Shown here: piece after piece, positions 26,194-37,313 of the stretch | Position numbering within the stretch: the stretch's first letter is position 1 | Layout: each line of letters begins with the position of its first letter | DNA from: Aotearoamyces nothofagi | Taxonomy: Eukaryota > Ascomycota > Leotiomycetes > Leotiales > Tympanidaceae | Length of the DNA stretch: 64,000 bases | NCBI GenBank assembly: GCA_015345905.1 | Contig: JADDTR010000018.1 | Span: forward strand, 372,361 to 436,360 | Direction of reading: 5' to 3' | Position numbers and translations under genes: made by a program | The notes under the pieces: model-generated | The model's input: the letters and a program-made list of their open reading frames with translations, nothing else | The model's database searches: none | Told to the model about the DNA's origin: nothing

Positions 26194-27623
26194 GGGCTCA
26201 ACGGTTCCACTCTGACTAAAATAGGTGATAGGTCACAGAAGGAGAATATTCTTGTGACGGACGCGCAGAAAATAGGGAATGACGGAACAAAGATATCCAT
26301 ATCTGAAGGGAGACTGGATATATATTCGACAAAGAAATGTTATTTCGAGCAATCGAAGCGTTGGAGCTGGTTAGATGGATTGCCAGATGATTTTTCTATA
26401 CCCCCTTTTTACTTGTTTCTACAGTGTAATTTTAGTAGATATTATGCGCGAGAGAGATGATGTCTTGATAAAACAGCGTACACGGTACCTACCGGACTGT
26501 ATATTTTCTGCTCTTTAATAAATATGTTCGAAGGTCTCTAGGTCCTGGTTCAATCAAAATTCCTCGGAGACTGTTCGGATGTACTGTTGGTGCTCTGCTC
26601 GCAGCTTTTTTGCTAGAAATCCTCAAGCCGAGCTATCTTTTCGAATGTTTCGATATCCCCCCACCACCATGGAATGGATCTTCTCCAATCGAATACAGAA
26701 CATGCAGATGCAGACACCGCCAGTGCCAACAAAGCCGCATGCCACGTTATCCATCAATTTCCGCCACACAGGTACGGATTCAAGGATAATCCCCGTCCAA
26801 CGTACGGAAGTCTTATTGACCGGAACACGTCGTGTCTGTCTTACCAGAAATACATAAATACACCACTCTTCCACGTCCAGCAGTCGCACGCGGGCTCACT
26901 GCATCTTGAAAACTTACACAAGAACCGGCGGTCGATAAACTCTGGGACAGCAAAGTTGAATCTGACTGCATCTTGTATGCTACTTCTATTCCAGCCAATC
27001 CTGTCATTTGCGAACTGCTATCGGGTTCATCAGGGACCTGTAGGGTCAAAGGAAGCTCACGTTGAACGTTGCAAGCTTCCTAGAACCGTAATGAGGACTG
27101 TTATACCAGCTGGTAGCAAATGATCTTCGTTACGTAAACCCAGGGCATTCGGACTCCGAGAATTGGCGATGCCAAATTTCTTGTGCTTCCAGGATGGATC
27201 CGGGCGGCTGAGTGCATGAGAGCGACGTCGACGCGAATGATGGCTTTTTCCGTATGTGAGAATTGGCTTTTGTAATTGGCCTATTAATAAAGTTAGGAGA
27301 CTTGATGCCACAGCAGTCCTGCTGTACCTCCTTGCTTGCCATGGTTATAGGCGGAAGACTTCCACTTCGCGCTGCACGATCCTGGACCGTCACTGTCAGC
27401 TGAACCACTTCATGCAGGAAATTTAATATCGTGCGTTTCTCTACTGCAGTCTGGTTTTATTTGACCGAAGTTTTCTCCATTCGGAAAGCATTCTGTGCAG
27501 CTTCAATTTCAAATCATGTTCTATCTTATAAGTAGAGAGATAGGAAGTAAAAACTTTCTTTTTTTTCTAGGCTTCTTTGCTACTCTATTTATCTGCTTGT
27601 TTCTTTTCCACCAAGCTTATAAG
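26194..27623. other. Intergenic region, 1.4 kb
   Basis: This separates the DOCK gene from the galactose-oxidase-like gene and must hold the latter's promoter. The short open frames on both strands show no recognisable protein. I see no repeats of note. Confidence 0.45.
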
Positions 27624-29582
27624 ATGGCACCCATACCAATCATACCTTTCCGAGTATGTTTAATGATTTTTGTCATCTTGCTTGGCCATTTTAGAACAGC
27701 CATAGCGGAACATAGCATCACAGTCGACAGTCAAGAGACTCTCCAAGCAAATGATTCCGGCACAAATGCAATCGATGGCAAGTTGTCAACAATTTGGCAC
27801 ACAGCTTGGTCAACCACGCCGATTCCTGGCTTCCCACATAATGCTACTATAGATTTGGGATCTATAACTAATATCCATGGGCTTACTTACATCCCACGTC
27901 AAGATGGCCTACCAAACGGTAATATCGGCTCTCATCGGACTGATGTGAGCAAAGATACAATCACTTGGACAACAGTTGAAATAGGCACATTTTTGGATGA
28001 TCAGGCTCCCAAGGTTGTCGAATTTACCCAGATACCTGCGAGGTATATACGCCTCATAGCTCTATCAGAAGCTGGCAATCGAGGACCTTGGGCCAGCGCC
28101 GCCGAGATTAGCATATCTGTATCACCACACGCGGAACCCTCATCAGCCAGTCTTGGAAAATGGAGCCTTACAATAACGTTTCCACTTGTGCCGGCTGCAG
28201 CTGCATTACATCCAGATGGAACCTTACTAGTCTGGTCTGCATATGAACCAGAGAACTCTGCATCAGGATCTGGACAGACAGTTTCAGCAACATGGGATCC
28301 AGCAACCGGTCTGGTATCAGAACTTACAGTTACAAATACGCAGCATGATATGTTCGGCTCAGGAGTCTCCTTGGACTTTCAGGCCCGTGTTGTTGTCACT
28401 GGAGGCAACAATGCGGAAAAAACAAGCATTTATGATCCAGATACAGATGGATGGATTGCTTCATCGGATTTGAAGATTCCGCGAGGTTTTCAATCGCAGA
28501 CAACACTTTCAGATGCACGCGTTTTCACGATCGGAGGTTCGTGGAGTGGTGGCCTTGGCGGCAAGAATGGCGAATACTTCGATACAGACAATAGCAAGAG
28601 CTGGAAAATATTGCCAGGCTGCCTCGTCGATCCTATGCTCACAGACGATGCTCAAGGAGTATACCGCGCTGACAACCACGCCTGGCTATTTGCATGGATA
28701 CTCGGCGCGGTATTCCAAGCCGGGCCCAGCAAAGAAATGAACTGGTACGGAACCATTGGAAACGGCACTCAAGTATCTGCCGGGAATCGTGCCAACGACA
28801 CAGACGCAATGAACGCCGCTGCAGTAATGTACGATGCAGTGGCCGGAAAGATACTCGCGGTTGGAGGCTCGCCGAATTATCAGGATTCAGCAGCCACGAA
28901 GAACGCGCATGTCATCACCATCAGCGAGGCAAACGTACCGCCGAGTGTCACCAAAATCAACTCCATGGCGTACGCGCGCTCGTTCGCCAACAGCGTCATC
29001 CTTCCAGATGGGAAGGTCCTGATCACCGGAGGCCAGGCATATGCCCAACCCTACTCCGACGCCACAGCGATCATGTATCCCGAACTCTGGGACCCCACCA
29101 CCCAAGCCTTCACCCGCGTTTCCCCCATTGCCACGCCCCGGACCTTCAACAGCGTGGCCCTGCTCCTGCTCGACGGCACGGTCTTCAACGGCGGCGGCGG
29201 TCTCTGCGGCACATGCAGCACAAACCACCCGAACGGCCAGATCTACCAGCCACCCTACCTCTTCAACCCCGACGGTTCGCTCGCCACACGACCACAGATC
29301 CTCGACGTCACCGCCTACACTGGAATCGGCGCCCTGATCATCTCGACTACCGATTCGGTGATACCGACATGGTCCATCGTCCGCTACGGCTCCAACACGC
29401 ACACGGTCAACACGGACCAGAGACGGATTCTGCTAGACGACGTAACGGCTGACGACCTCACTTATACGATCCAGCTGCCGTTTGAGCCGGGCATTATATT
29501 GCCCGGTCTTTGGATGCTGTTCGGCTTCAACGAGCAAGGCGTGCCGAGCGTTGGGGAGATGATTGAGATTTCGAATCGCTGA
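27624..29582 (+). CDS. Secreted galactose-oxidase homologue lacking the active site (pseudoenzyme)
   Basis: Predicted 652-residue intronless protein: signal peptide (MAPIPIIPFRVCLMIFVILL, cleavage near residue 27), an F5/8C-type carbohydrate-binding domain (about 30-180, with TIWHTAWS and ARYIRLIALSE), a seven-blade kelch domain and the C-terminal immunoglobulin-like domain of AA5 radical copper oxidases. It aligns with Fusarium galactose oxidase (residue numbers of that enzyme from memory) along its length, including TIGGSWSGG (stacking Trp307) and RYGSNTHTVNTDQRR (copper His593). Yet the Cys of the Cys-Tyr cofactor is Gly245 (HDMFGSG), the cofactor Tyr is Phe289 (PRGFQSQ), the axial Tyr is Phe508 and its neighbouring copper His is Asn509 (PRTFNSV). 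Three of four copper ligands and the thioether partner are gone while the frame is whole. Redox catalysis should be impossible; carbohydrate binding may remain. In-frame codons extend upstream to 27516 (another ATG), but 27624 gives the signal peptide. Confidence 0.93.
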   Translation: MAPIPIIPFRVCLMIFVILLGHFRTAIAEHSITVDSQETLQANDSGTNAIDGKLSTIWHTAWSTTPIPGFPHNATIDLGSITNIHGLTYIPRQDGLPNGNIGSHRTDVSKDTITWTTVEIGTFLDDQAPKVVEFTQIPARYIRLIALSEAGNRGPWASAAEISISVSPHAEPSSASLGKWSLTITFPLVPAAAALHPDGTLLVWSAYEPENSASGSGQTVSATWDPATGLVSELTVTNTQHDMFGSGVSLDFQARVVVTGGNNAEKTSIYDPDTDGWIASSDLKIPRGFQSQTTLSDARVFTIGGSWSGGLGGKNGEYFDTDNSKSWKILPGCLVDPMLTDDAQGVYRADNHAWLFAWILGAVFQAGPSKEMNWYGTIGNGTQVSAGNRANDTDAMNAAAVMYDAVAGKILAVGGSPNYQDSAATKNAHVITISEANVPPSVTKINSMAYARSFANSVILPDGKVLITGGQAYAQPYSDATAIMYPELWDPTTQAFTRVSPIATPRTFNSVALLLLDGTVFNGGGGLCGTCSTNHPNGQIYQPPYLFNPDGSLATRPQILDVTAYTGIGALIISTTDSVIPTWSIVRYGSNTHTVNTDQRRILLDDVTADDLTYTIQLPFEPGIILPGLWMLFGFNEQGVPSVGEMIEISNR

Positions 29583-30630
29583 TCCGGAAAACGAACGTCG
29601 TGGGTTGTGTAGCGGGAGAGGAGCGATGATCTGTCCTTGGCGTCATGATATAGCCACCTCTTAAGAGACATGAAGAGGACAACCCTGTGCGGGCTATTCG
29701 CTCGAGACGGGAGCCGGAGCCGGCAGCTGGTGCTCTCTTTCCGCATCGCAGTATCCATCAATATCGTGCTGTACGATTACATTAGCAGCCTCTGGACGAC
29801 CGAGCTGCCATTCCCCGACAGCAGTTTTCACAAGCACTCTTCCTTCGCAACGGCTAAGAAGCCAGCTTCTGTAAGCCGCCCCTGCCGCCATCCTCAGACC
29901 AAAACAGGAACCAAGCGCCGCCATGCTCAGAATCCATACCCGGTAAAGACACGGCGTCTTCTTAAATGTACGGCTCGGCGTGACGGATGAGTTATGATTT
30001 GGGTCGATCTGATTATAGGGGTCGGGTTAAAACTCCGATACACAAAAGTTCTAGGCGGATCAAAATCAACAGAGCGTTCAATGATCCGTTGACCCTTTAT
30101 TTTTTTTACACGTCCACGTGACATCCTGGTGTGGCTCCCTGGTTGCGCAGCCTCATATATAATGAAAGTAGCATCAAATCAAGTATCCAGCCTCGTCCAC
30201 GTCCCGTCTAGAGTCCAACCGAGGTCGTATTCTCCTAGATATCACAAGACTTTTGACAATGCCAATGCACCCACATCCCTGCCGCAGAGGACAGTGACGG
30301 AATCCGTCTTTGGCTGCCTATTGTAATGGTGCGGCATTTTTCGATCGATTGAAGCATCTAAAATCGAAGAATTAAGCCAGAGCCAAGAGAACTGGCCAAT
30401 CACATCACTCGGGTTGAATATTTTAGAAACCCAATTATTGATTGAGTATAAAATGCTATGTAATGTACATATTATGTATAATTATATACACATTAACCGT
30501 AACCATATATATATATATATAACCATGCCAACCCCCCAGTTCCCCAAGTAATGACTAAAAAATCCCGTCCTCATATATCATCCTCTCGTTCCGAATTTAT
30601 CATTATTCTCTTCACTTTTGACTGAGCTCT
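29583..30630. other. Convergent intergenic region, 1.05 kb
   Basis: Two genes converge here. The stretch 30420-30520 is AT-rich and contains a short (TA)n run near 30508. No gene is visible. Confidence 0.45.
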
Positions 30631-32004
30631 TTAACAGACAGTAACGTACAGACCGATTGGGCTTGGGTTCCAGTCCTGGAAGTAATACAGATATGTACTA
30701 TCCTCTGAGCTCATCTCGTACGTGACAGTCTCGCCAGCTGGGCATGAGAAGCTCTTGATGAGAGTGCTAGTACCCGCGGTGATGGTGAAAGTACCGAGAT
30801 CAGACTCTACGCTTGGGGCGTTATCCCAGGTAGTGCTGGTAGTGGCGGCGCTGCTAAGCTCAGCAAAGTCAATGGCTCCAGTGCCGGTTTCGGTGTAGGA
30901 GGAAGTCTCGAGATCGGCGTGGTTGGGTAGGAGGAAGACCAAGTTGCAGGTGCTTCCAGAGTAGGAGGAGGGGATGTCGAAGTTAAAGATGGTGGATGTG
31001 TTGCTAGAGATGGTACCGAAGTAAGAGGTTCCGGCAGCGGTAGATGGTGATTCTGAGGAGACTGGGATAATCAGGTGAGGGTATTGGTAGTTACCCGAGG
31101 TGGAAGAGCCGGTCAGAGTTGTGGCAGCACAGGTTGATGCTGACGAAGTTGAGGTTGCTACTGTTGTAGTGGATGCTACAACCGGGGTCGACGTCACGAC
31201 TGCTGCAGATGTGGCAACAGCAGTCTCAGTGACGGTAGCAGTGACAGTGCGAGTATTAGCTGAAATAGAGGTAATAGTTTCGGTGATCGTAGATGCTGGG
31301 CGAGTAGCCGTTACGGTGATTGTGTTGAGCTCGGTAACATCGGATCCGGCAGCAGTGACAGTAACTGTGCTGTACTCGGTAGTTGCGGAACAGACAGCAG
31401 TTACAGTAGCAGTGCTGACCTCGGTAACAGCAGATCCGGCAGCAGTTACAGTAGCAGTGCTGACCTTGGTAACAGCAGATCCAGCCTGGGTGATAGTCTC
31501 GATAGCAGTTTCGGTTTCAGTAGCAGTAGTTGCAGCTGTAGTGGTGCTGATAACTGAGACTGTTTCGGTTACAGCGGGAGCACAACCACTGGCAGTAAGG
31601 GAGATCTCAACACACTTCAGCTGGTCTTCAACTGGAAGGACGTAGAGGTTCCACTCGGTGTCAGATGCTGGGCAAGCATAGAAGATAGAGCTGTTTCCTG
31701 ACATGAAGCTGCTATTCGAGGCGATGGAAAATCCGCCGGTAGATGTAGCGTTGGCGTCGCACTGGAATTGTTCAACCGATGGAGTCAGGATACAGCCACG
31801 GCCAGCACTATCATAGACTTCTCCGTTGCTGATGGTGAATGTTGCTTGCTCGAGACCTCCACCAATTCTGTTCTGTCCATCAGACAATTGACCGATTGTG
31901 CCGTTCTCGCCACCTGAGGCAGTGAGGCCGAACGAACATGTAGAACGTGGAACTACAAGAGCAGAAGCTCCAGCAAGTAAGGAGAGGGCGACGAGAGAGT
32001 ACAT
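30631..32004 (-). CDS. Secreted Ser/Thr-rich protein with But2 C-terminal domain
   Basis: Predicted 457-residue intronless extracellular protein. Residues 1-16 (MYSLVALSLLAGASAL) are a signal peptide. An N-terminal cysteine-containing domain (about 20-145) with GRGCILTP and LYVLPVEDQLKC is followed by a Thr/Ser/Val-rich middle (about 150-290) built of imperfect ~15-residue repeats such as AGSAVTEVSTATVTA, a likely O-glycosylated stalk. The C-terminal domain (about 300-457), with YPHLIIPVS and YYFQDWNPSPIGLYVTVC, matches the But2 C-terminal family found in many fungal surface proteins. There is no GPI-anchor signal at the C-terminus. The protein may be cell-wall associated; its ligand is unknown. 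It converges with the galactose-oxidase homologue, also secreted. Confidence 0.85.
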   Translation of the reverse strand: MYSLVALSLLAGASALVVPRSTCSFGLTASGGENGTIGQLSDGQNRIGGGLEQATFTISNGEVYDSAGRGCILTPSVEQFQCDANATSTGGFSIASNSSFMSGNSSIFYACPASDTEWNLYVLPVEDQLKCVEISLTASGCAPAVTETVSVISTTTAATTATETETAIETITQAGSAVTKVSTATVTAAGSAVTEVSTATVTAVCSATTEYSTVTVTAAGSDVTELNTITVTATRPASTITETITSISANTRTVTATVTETAVATSAAVVTSTPVVASTTTVATSTSSASTCAATTLTGSSTSGNYQYPHLIIPVSSESPSTAAGTSYFGTISSNTSTIFNFDIPSSYSGSTCNLVFLLPNHADLETSSYTETGTGAIDFAELSSAATTSTTWDNAPSVESDLGTFTITAGTSTLIKSFSCPAGETVTYEMSSEDSTYLYYFQDWNPSPIGLYVTVC

Positions 32005-32104
32005 TATAACGACTGAATGTATCTGGAATAGGAGATAGAGAGGTATAGAATAAAGAATTTAGAGTATGTAGTAAAGATAATAATTGAGCAAGGGGACAAA
32101 GGTC

Positions 32105-32112
32105 TTCATATA
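32105..32112 (-). promoter_or_regulatory. TATA-like box of the But2-domain gene
   Basis: On the minus strand TATATGAA lies about 100 bp before the start codon of the But2-domain gene, followed by a pyrimidine-rich leader. Position and sequence suit a TATA element; this is inference. Confidence 0.3.
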
Positions 32113-33354
32113 GACTTTCGTGAGGCTTCAACGAAGTACCATGACGTGTATTGGAAGACCCTCGTATTACCTACTGTGGTAAAAAAAAAATACACCCGAC
32201 TGACCCATTTCCTTTGTTCTGTGGTCAACCAGACCGACTTCCGTCCAAAACTTGATATGCTCCGGGTGTGTTTATGTGCTAACGAGACGAAGAGACCGAC
32301 TCTCCAGCCATCTTTACGGCCTAGGCAGTCCATACATCTGCTATGATGGTAAACTACCAACCACTCTGAGAGCCCCAGCCAACTATTATTGGCCAGTGTG
32401 GCTGGAGAGATGATAAAAATAGGATACTCTCTATGTCATAGGTGTGGACTAGTAAGGCACTAAATGCCGCTGCTCTAGCAAACAGACTTCTTCTCGACTC
32501 TTCGATACCCCGACAGAGACAAATATAGGAGGCGAAAACTGGAGGATCCGCAGTGAACCGTGCTATCAAGGAAACGGGGGGGGGCAGGAGCAAGGAAGAG
32601 CCTCGGAAGCTACGGGGAACGCTGTAACCAAACAAAGCCGTCAATGGATGAGCTGGGCCGTACAAGGCTGGCCTAGAGACGAAGAAGCTACTTACTCGTA
32701 CTCGGTGTACGCGGTGGAGGCGGTGTACTCGGAGTCGAGTTGCTACTGCACCTACTGCACCTCTGTAGCTGCTGACCGGTACTACTATACAGTTCCTTAC
32801 CTGCTGTACAGTACAGTACACTTCAAAGTAGACGTGCCCTGGTCGAGCCGCCGCTGCCGCGTGGCGGGCAAGCCTCGACCGTCGGAGCGTAGGCTCGGCC
32901 TCGTCACTTGCGAGACGCGGTGATTGGCCTGGCGGCAGTCCGGACGCACCTGAACACGAACTGCACAGCCTAAGGCACACTATGGCACACTATGGCATAC
33001 GACGCTGCAAGGGAATCCGCGGTGGCAGGACGTCTCCAGACGACTCGACGGCCGGGCACATGACGTGGAAAACACCTCGGACACGAGCCGCAGAGGTATA
33101 AATAACCACATCTTCGACCGGGCGCAGTATTCAGAGAAGCGTGTTGCGGGACAGAACACGAGACGAGCCTGCCATCGGTGATCTCGTGACGCTTCCTGGT
33201 CTTGCGCCTCGAGGACACGAGCCTTGCGCATCGAAGGCGTCCTGGAAAGCGACTCCAAGGCACCTTGCAAAGGGAGGGGAGGAGCCATCCCTCGCGTCAA
33301 TGGCTTCGTTGGAGGCTGGAGGGCTGGTGGACGTCGTTATTGTGAAAATTGTGC

Positions 33355-33373
33355 AGTGTGTGTGTGTGTGTGT
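33355..33373. repeat. (TG)n microsatellite
   Basis: About nine TG dinucleotides in a row. Confidence 0.8.
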
Positions 33374-34431
33374 GGACACAATTGTGGATCTGCTCAAGTA
33401 GTACCCGCGCTTGAAGGGATAGCGCGCAACGCGCAACGCGCAACCGCCGCGTAACGGCGGCACTTACGTAACTTGGCTAGTCACGTGCATCCTGTGTGTT
33501 TTGTTGGCACCAACACTGACAAGAGCAGGTAGGGTAGGTAGGTCAGGTCGTTGCTATAGTAGGTAACGCTGACGAGGAAGGGTATAATTCTCTGCACTAC
33601 CAGTACTGGCCGGAGAAGTATCAGATATTCTGTCCTTGTATCCTGTACTACATCTCTTGTAACCTCTTCTGCACTTTACTTGTGGAATAGGTCTCTCTCT
33701 ATAGCTATTGATTCGACCCAGTTTTCCAAAGCCTTGATGCCTTATCGCGTTGCAGTGGTTATAACGATTCGAGGCCAGTTGCAAAACTGGCAGCATACCT
33801 AGAAACACCAAACCAAAATAACTTATAGTTTTCAATCGTAAACTAGGACCTCAAAAATTTACAAAAACCTCTGAAATTCTCAGGGCTTATTCAGAAGAGG
33901 ACCATCTATTATTCTATTAATCTTTACCTTCTTGCCTTTATTTGCTATTATTTTTGGAAGGCGGTAGACAAGTAGTTGCAGTATATTCTTGGTTTGCTTA
34001 CTAGGTATACCGTCAATTTTGCAAATAGCCTCGGTTTAAGTATAATAAATAAATGGTCACTATATCTTAGACAGGTAATACAGTTATTAATCAATCTCTA
34101 CTGGCCAGCGAATAAAGGAAATGTCTAACTTTGCCTTTAGCCTCTATAAACCCCAATTGTAGATCGTTGCCTTCAATTATAAGAGAAGCAATAGCTCCAA
34201 CTAATGTAGCCTTCACTATAACTTATAAGACAAACACCTGTACTTGAAGTGCTCGCCAGGGATAACAAGGGTCCCTACGCCCTCTCTCTCTATCTTCAGT
34301 GCAGATATACTATTTTTGACCTCTGCCAAGGTATGCCAGTTATTGGAGTGTAGCGATTCGGGTTTATTACATGAGTTGCTCCTAGAGTAGATAGGCATTA
34401 AATACAAGTGTAGTATATACAGAATTGAATT

Positions 34432-34495
34432 GAGCGGCATGGGAATTGTGTAACACTCTGCTGATCCTCCGGGGGCCGCTGCTGCAGAGGCCGAG
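34432..34495. repeat. Dispersed repeat copy, GC-rich core in AT-rich DNA
   Basis: A gapless 62-bp match (by eye 51 of 62 identical) to the complement of 45541-45602. The shared core is CTCCGGGGGCCGCTG. Most differences are C-to-T or G-to-A in this copy, as expected from repeat-induced or methylation-driven mutation. It stands out as a GC-rich island in AT-rich DNA. The family is unknown to me. Confidence 0.65.
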
Positions 34496-35000
34496 AATTG
34501 ACTATCTAACAACTATATAAAAAGAGTGCTATTTGCTGCCTACATACTGTATCTATACTATGTTGCTTGTAAAAGCTGCCGGCCGGACTAATCAGAGAAG
34601 GCCGAGGCGGTTACATCGCAACACGGAGGCTCGCAATTGCCAATCTCGTGCCAATATCGCTGGCTGTAAGCAGAGCCTAAGACCGAATTCACCGGGGTAT
34701 AACATTCTTTTACCCTGTTATAAAATGATAGATCTTTCATATACTTTCATATAAATAACAGGAAAGCTCCTTACTTTTGAGCATGACTTCATAGAGGGTA
34801 TTGAAATTGCGTAGCACGTGATAGATAGTCGGCTGCTTGATAATCATCGGCGATAAGACGGCCTTTGAGATAAGACTATCACCGCCGGATAAATACCAGG
34901 TGTCGGTCGACCTCACTACTCCACGACGGAATATCGAAAAGATAAATATACAAACACATGCCCCCTTCAATACACGAAAACACCAATTAATAACTACAAA

Positions 35001-36148
35001 ATGCCTGATCAAGGATACCCCCAAAATGGCAAGCGATTCGAGCCAAAGAATATGCTCTTCAGATACTTGGGCAATACTGGACTTAAGGTGTCCGTTCTCG
35101 GGCTTGGAGGATGGCTTACTTATGGAAGCGATGGAGGAGTCAGTGAAGTGAACCAGACTGCGGAATGTCTTCAGGAAGCATGGAACCACGGAATCAACTT
35201 TTTCGACACGGCCGAGGTATATGCCGAGGGCAAGTCGGAGATCATCATGGGCAAGGCTCTCAAGCAATGCAACTTCGAGCGCGATGACTATGTGATCACA
35301 ACCAAGCTTCACTTTGGAGATGGTAAGAGCCGCTTTCCCATTCCTTGTCTTGCGTTAGAGCTGACCCTCCAGGCAATGGATTTCCAAACAACCACGGCCT
35401 GTCACGAAAGCACATCATCGAAGGCATGAAGCGGTCACTGAAACGCCTCGGGCTGGACTCGGTCGATGTCGTCTACGCCCACCGATCCGACTTCTGGTGC
35501 ACGCCGATGGAGGAGACGGTGCGCGCCTTCAACACCCTCATCGAGCACGGCCACGCACACTACTGGGGGACCAGCGAATGGTCGGCCTTTGAAATCGAGC
35601 ACGCCCAGCACGTCGCCACGCGCCTCGGCCTCCAGGGCCCCGTGGTGGAGCAGCCCCAGTACAACATGTTCGTGCGCGAGAGGTTCGAAGCCGAGTACGC
35701 GCCTCTGTACAAGCTCTACAGCTACGGCACCACGGTCTGGTCGCCGCTCTACCAGGGCATCCTGACGGGGAAATACAACAACGGCGTGCCTGCCGACTCG
35801 CGATACGCCACGGTATCGAAGAGCGAGGCCTCGATCTTCGACAAGCCGGAGACGAAGGCACAGATCGAGAAGGTCAGGCGGCTCACCAAGATCGCCGAGC
35901 GGCTCGGCGGGACCATGGCTTCCCTCGCCCTCGCGTGGGTCATCAAGAACCCGCACGTCTCGGTGGCGATCCTCGGGGCCACCAAGGCGTCGCAGATCAC
36001 GGAGAACGTCCGGGCTCTTGAACTGTACCCGAAACTGACCGAGGACGTGCTGAAGGAGATCTCGGAGATTCTGGACAACGCGCCGAAGATTCCGGGGCCG
36101 ATCCCTGCTTCTCGTGGCGCTCTTACCTTGAATAAATCGCTGATGTAA
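35001..36148 (+). CDS. Aldo-keto reductase, Kv-beta-like (AKR6)
   Basis: Predicted 365-residue NADPH-dependent oxidoreductase. Exons 35001-35322 and 35373-36148 join over a 50-bp intron. The TIM-barrel starts with [18 protein letters not shown]. Catalytic residues are visible: Asp69 and Tyr74 in [11 protein letters not shown] and Lys102 in TTKLHFG. The fourth tetrad position reads VVYAHRSD, as in fungal Kv-beta-like proteins. The cofactor-binding C-terminus has [17 protein letters not shown]. In animals this family forms the beta subunit of voltage-gated K+ channels; the fungal members are soluble reductases of unknown substrate. The second exon is much more GC-rich than the first. It stands alone between a 3 kb and a 3.2 kb gene-free block. 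Confidence 0.93.
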
Positions 36149-36174
36149 GGGAATCCGGTCGGCGACAGTTACGA

Positions 36175-36410
36175 GGTACATTATAGATAGACAAGTAGAT
36201 AGACATATAGATAGATGTGCACATAATGTCATGTTAGGCATGTGTATAATATCATGTTAGACGTATATATAGATAAACGTATATATGGATAAGCGTATAT
36301 ATAACATCATGTTAGACGTACATATAGATAGATGGATATATAACGCCATATCAGATATATATAACATCACGTCAGACACATATACAGCATCACCTCCGAC
36401 GTACATGCAA
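36175..36410. repeat. Degenerate AT-rich minisatellite
   Basis: About nine uneven copies of a ~23-bp unit near TATATAACATCATGTTAGACG, interspersed with GATAGATA motifs, just after the stop codon of the aldo-keto reductase. Confidence 0.65.
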
Positions 36411-37313
36411 ACACCACACCCCAACCTCCTTCAAACCAGCACCTGACTCCCCAACGCCTCCCAAAGCCATCGCTGATATCCTACCTACCACCTCCAACCC
36501 CACATCTGCACATTTCAAATCCAAACCCCATCTCCAACCGTATATATATACACCCCAAACCCATCCCTACAAAACCCCCACCCCCATCGAAGGAAACCCG
36601 TCTCCTCACCCCCTGAACCGCTAGTAACGCATGTAATAGCCTGCAGCGCAATCGATTATATAAGCCGTTTAAGGATCCTACAACTGAGACACCAGGGTAA
36701 TCCACTCAGCACTAGTAGATCACTTGCAGGCTGTAGGGAAAGTCTCGACAGCAGCAGATCTACAAGTACAGAGACTGATTGGGTTTTCAAAATCTCTTCT
36801 ATTCTAGAGGAGATTCTCTCTTCGAGATGTTGCAGGAATAGTACAAGAGTATCTCTCTATATTTGCTGATGATTCTAGCAGATTTGTATCTAGGAATCGA
36901 GTATAGTATATATATCAGAAGTTGGAACTTTCCAGTAGTCTAAAAGTACAGACTACTACTAAGTAGTAGATATACACTATTATATACTAGAACCTTTCAA
37001 TAATTCAAGCAGCTATTTCAACAGATTATAAGTCTAGATTCTGCTACAAATCAATCAACTATTCAATCTCTGATTCAGGATTCAATACTGCTCTTAGTTT
37101 GTCTTCTGTTTTCAGAGTATAAGAACTTTTGAAGAAAAGAAAATCATAAGTCTATCTTTCAACCTTATCTTTAATATATCAAAACCTCAGAAAGCTCTTT
37201 GTTTTAAATATAGAGACAATCTTTAAATACAGTATTCAAGATCCTTTTACTATAGTGCCTTGCTACTTCAATAATATTGAAAGCTTCTTTACTCAAATCA
37301 AAGCCTTCTATAG

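Larger units (their letters stand above)
32005..35000. other. Gene-free region of 3 kb with mixed composition
   Basis: The left part (32350-33450) is GC-rich with short repeats: a (TG)n run near 33355-33373 and GCGCAAC repeats at 33421-33445. The right part (33560-34540) is AT-rich. Frames with signal-peptide-like or repeat-derived starts exist at 33835 and 34512 on the minus strand, but neither has convincing gene structure. A 64-bp sequence at 34432-34495 is related to the inverted repeat at 45.4-45.6 kb. The promoter of the aldo-keto reductase lies at the right end. Confidence 0.45.

Noticed and set aside
28887-29402. 171-codon minus-strand frame antisense to the galactose-oxidase homologue
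   Set aside because: It is a shadow of the GC-rich coding strand; the plus-strand product has clear homology.
33554-33835. 93-codon minus-strand frame with a signal-peptide-like start (MKTISYFGLVFLGMLPVLQL)
   Set aside because: Tempting as a small secreted effector, but the DNA is AT-rich and repeat-like, there are only three cysteines in the tail, and its end (GSAENYTLP) resembles the repeat-derived frame at 34512 (GSAECYTIP). It is probably repeat DNA.
34216-34512. 98-codon minus-strand frame
   Set aside because: Its first 25 codons are the dispersed GC-rich repeat also present at 45.5 kb, so the frame is unlikely to be a gene.
36175-36410. Possible CRISPR-like spaced repeat
   Set aside because: Units are degenerate and directly adjoining without unique spacers, and the genome is eukaryotic. 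It is a minisatellite.
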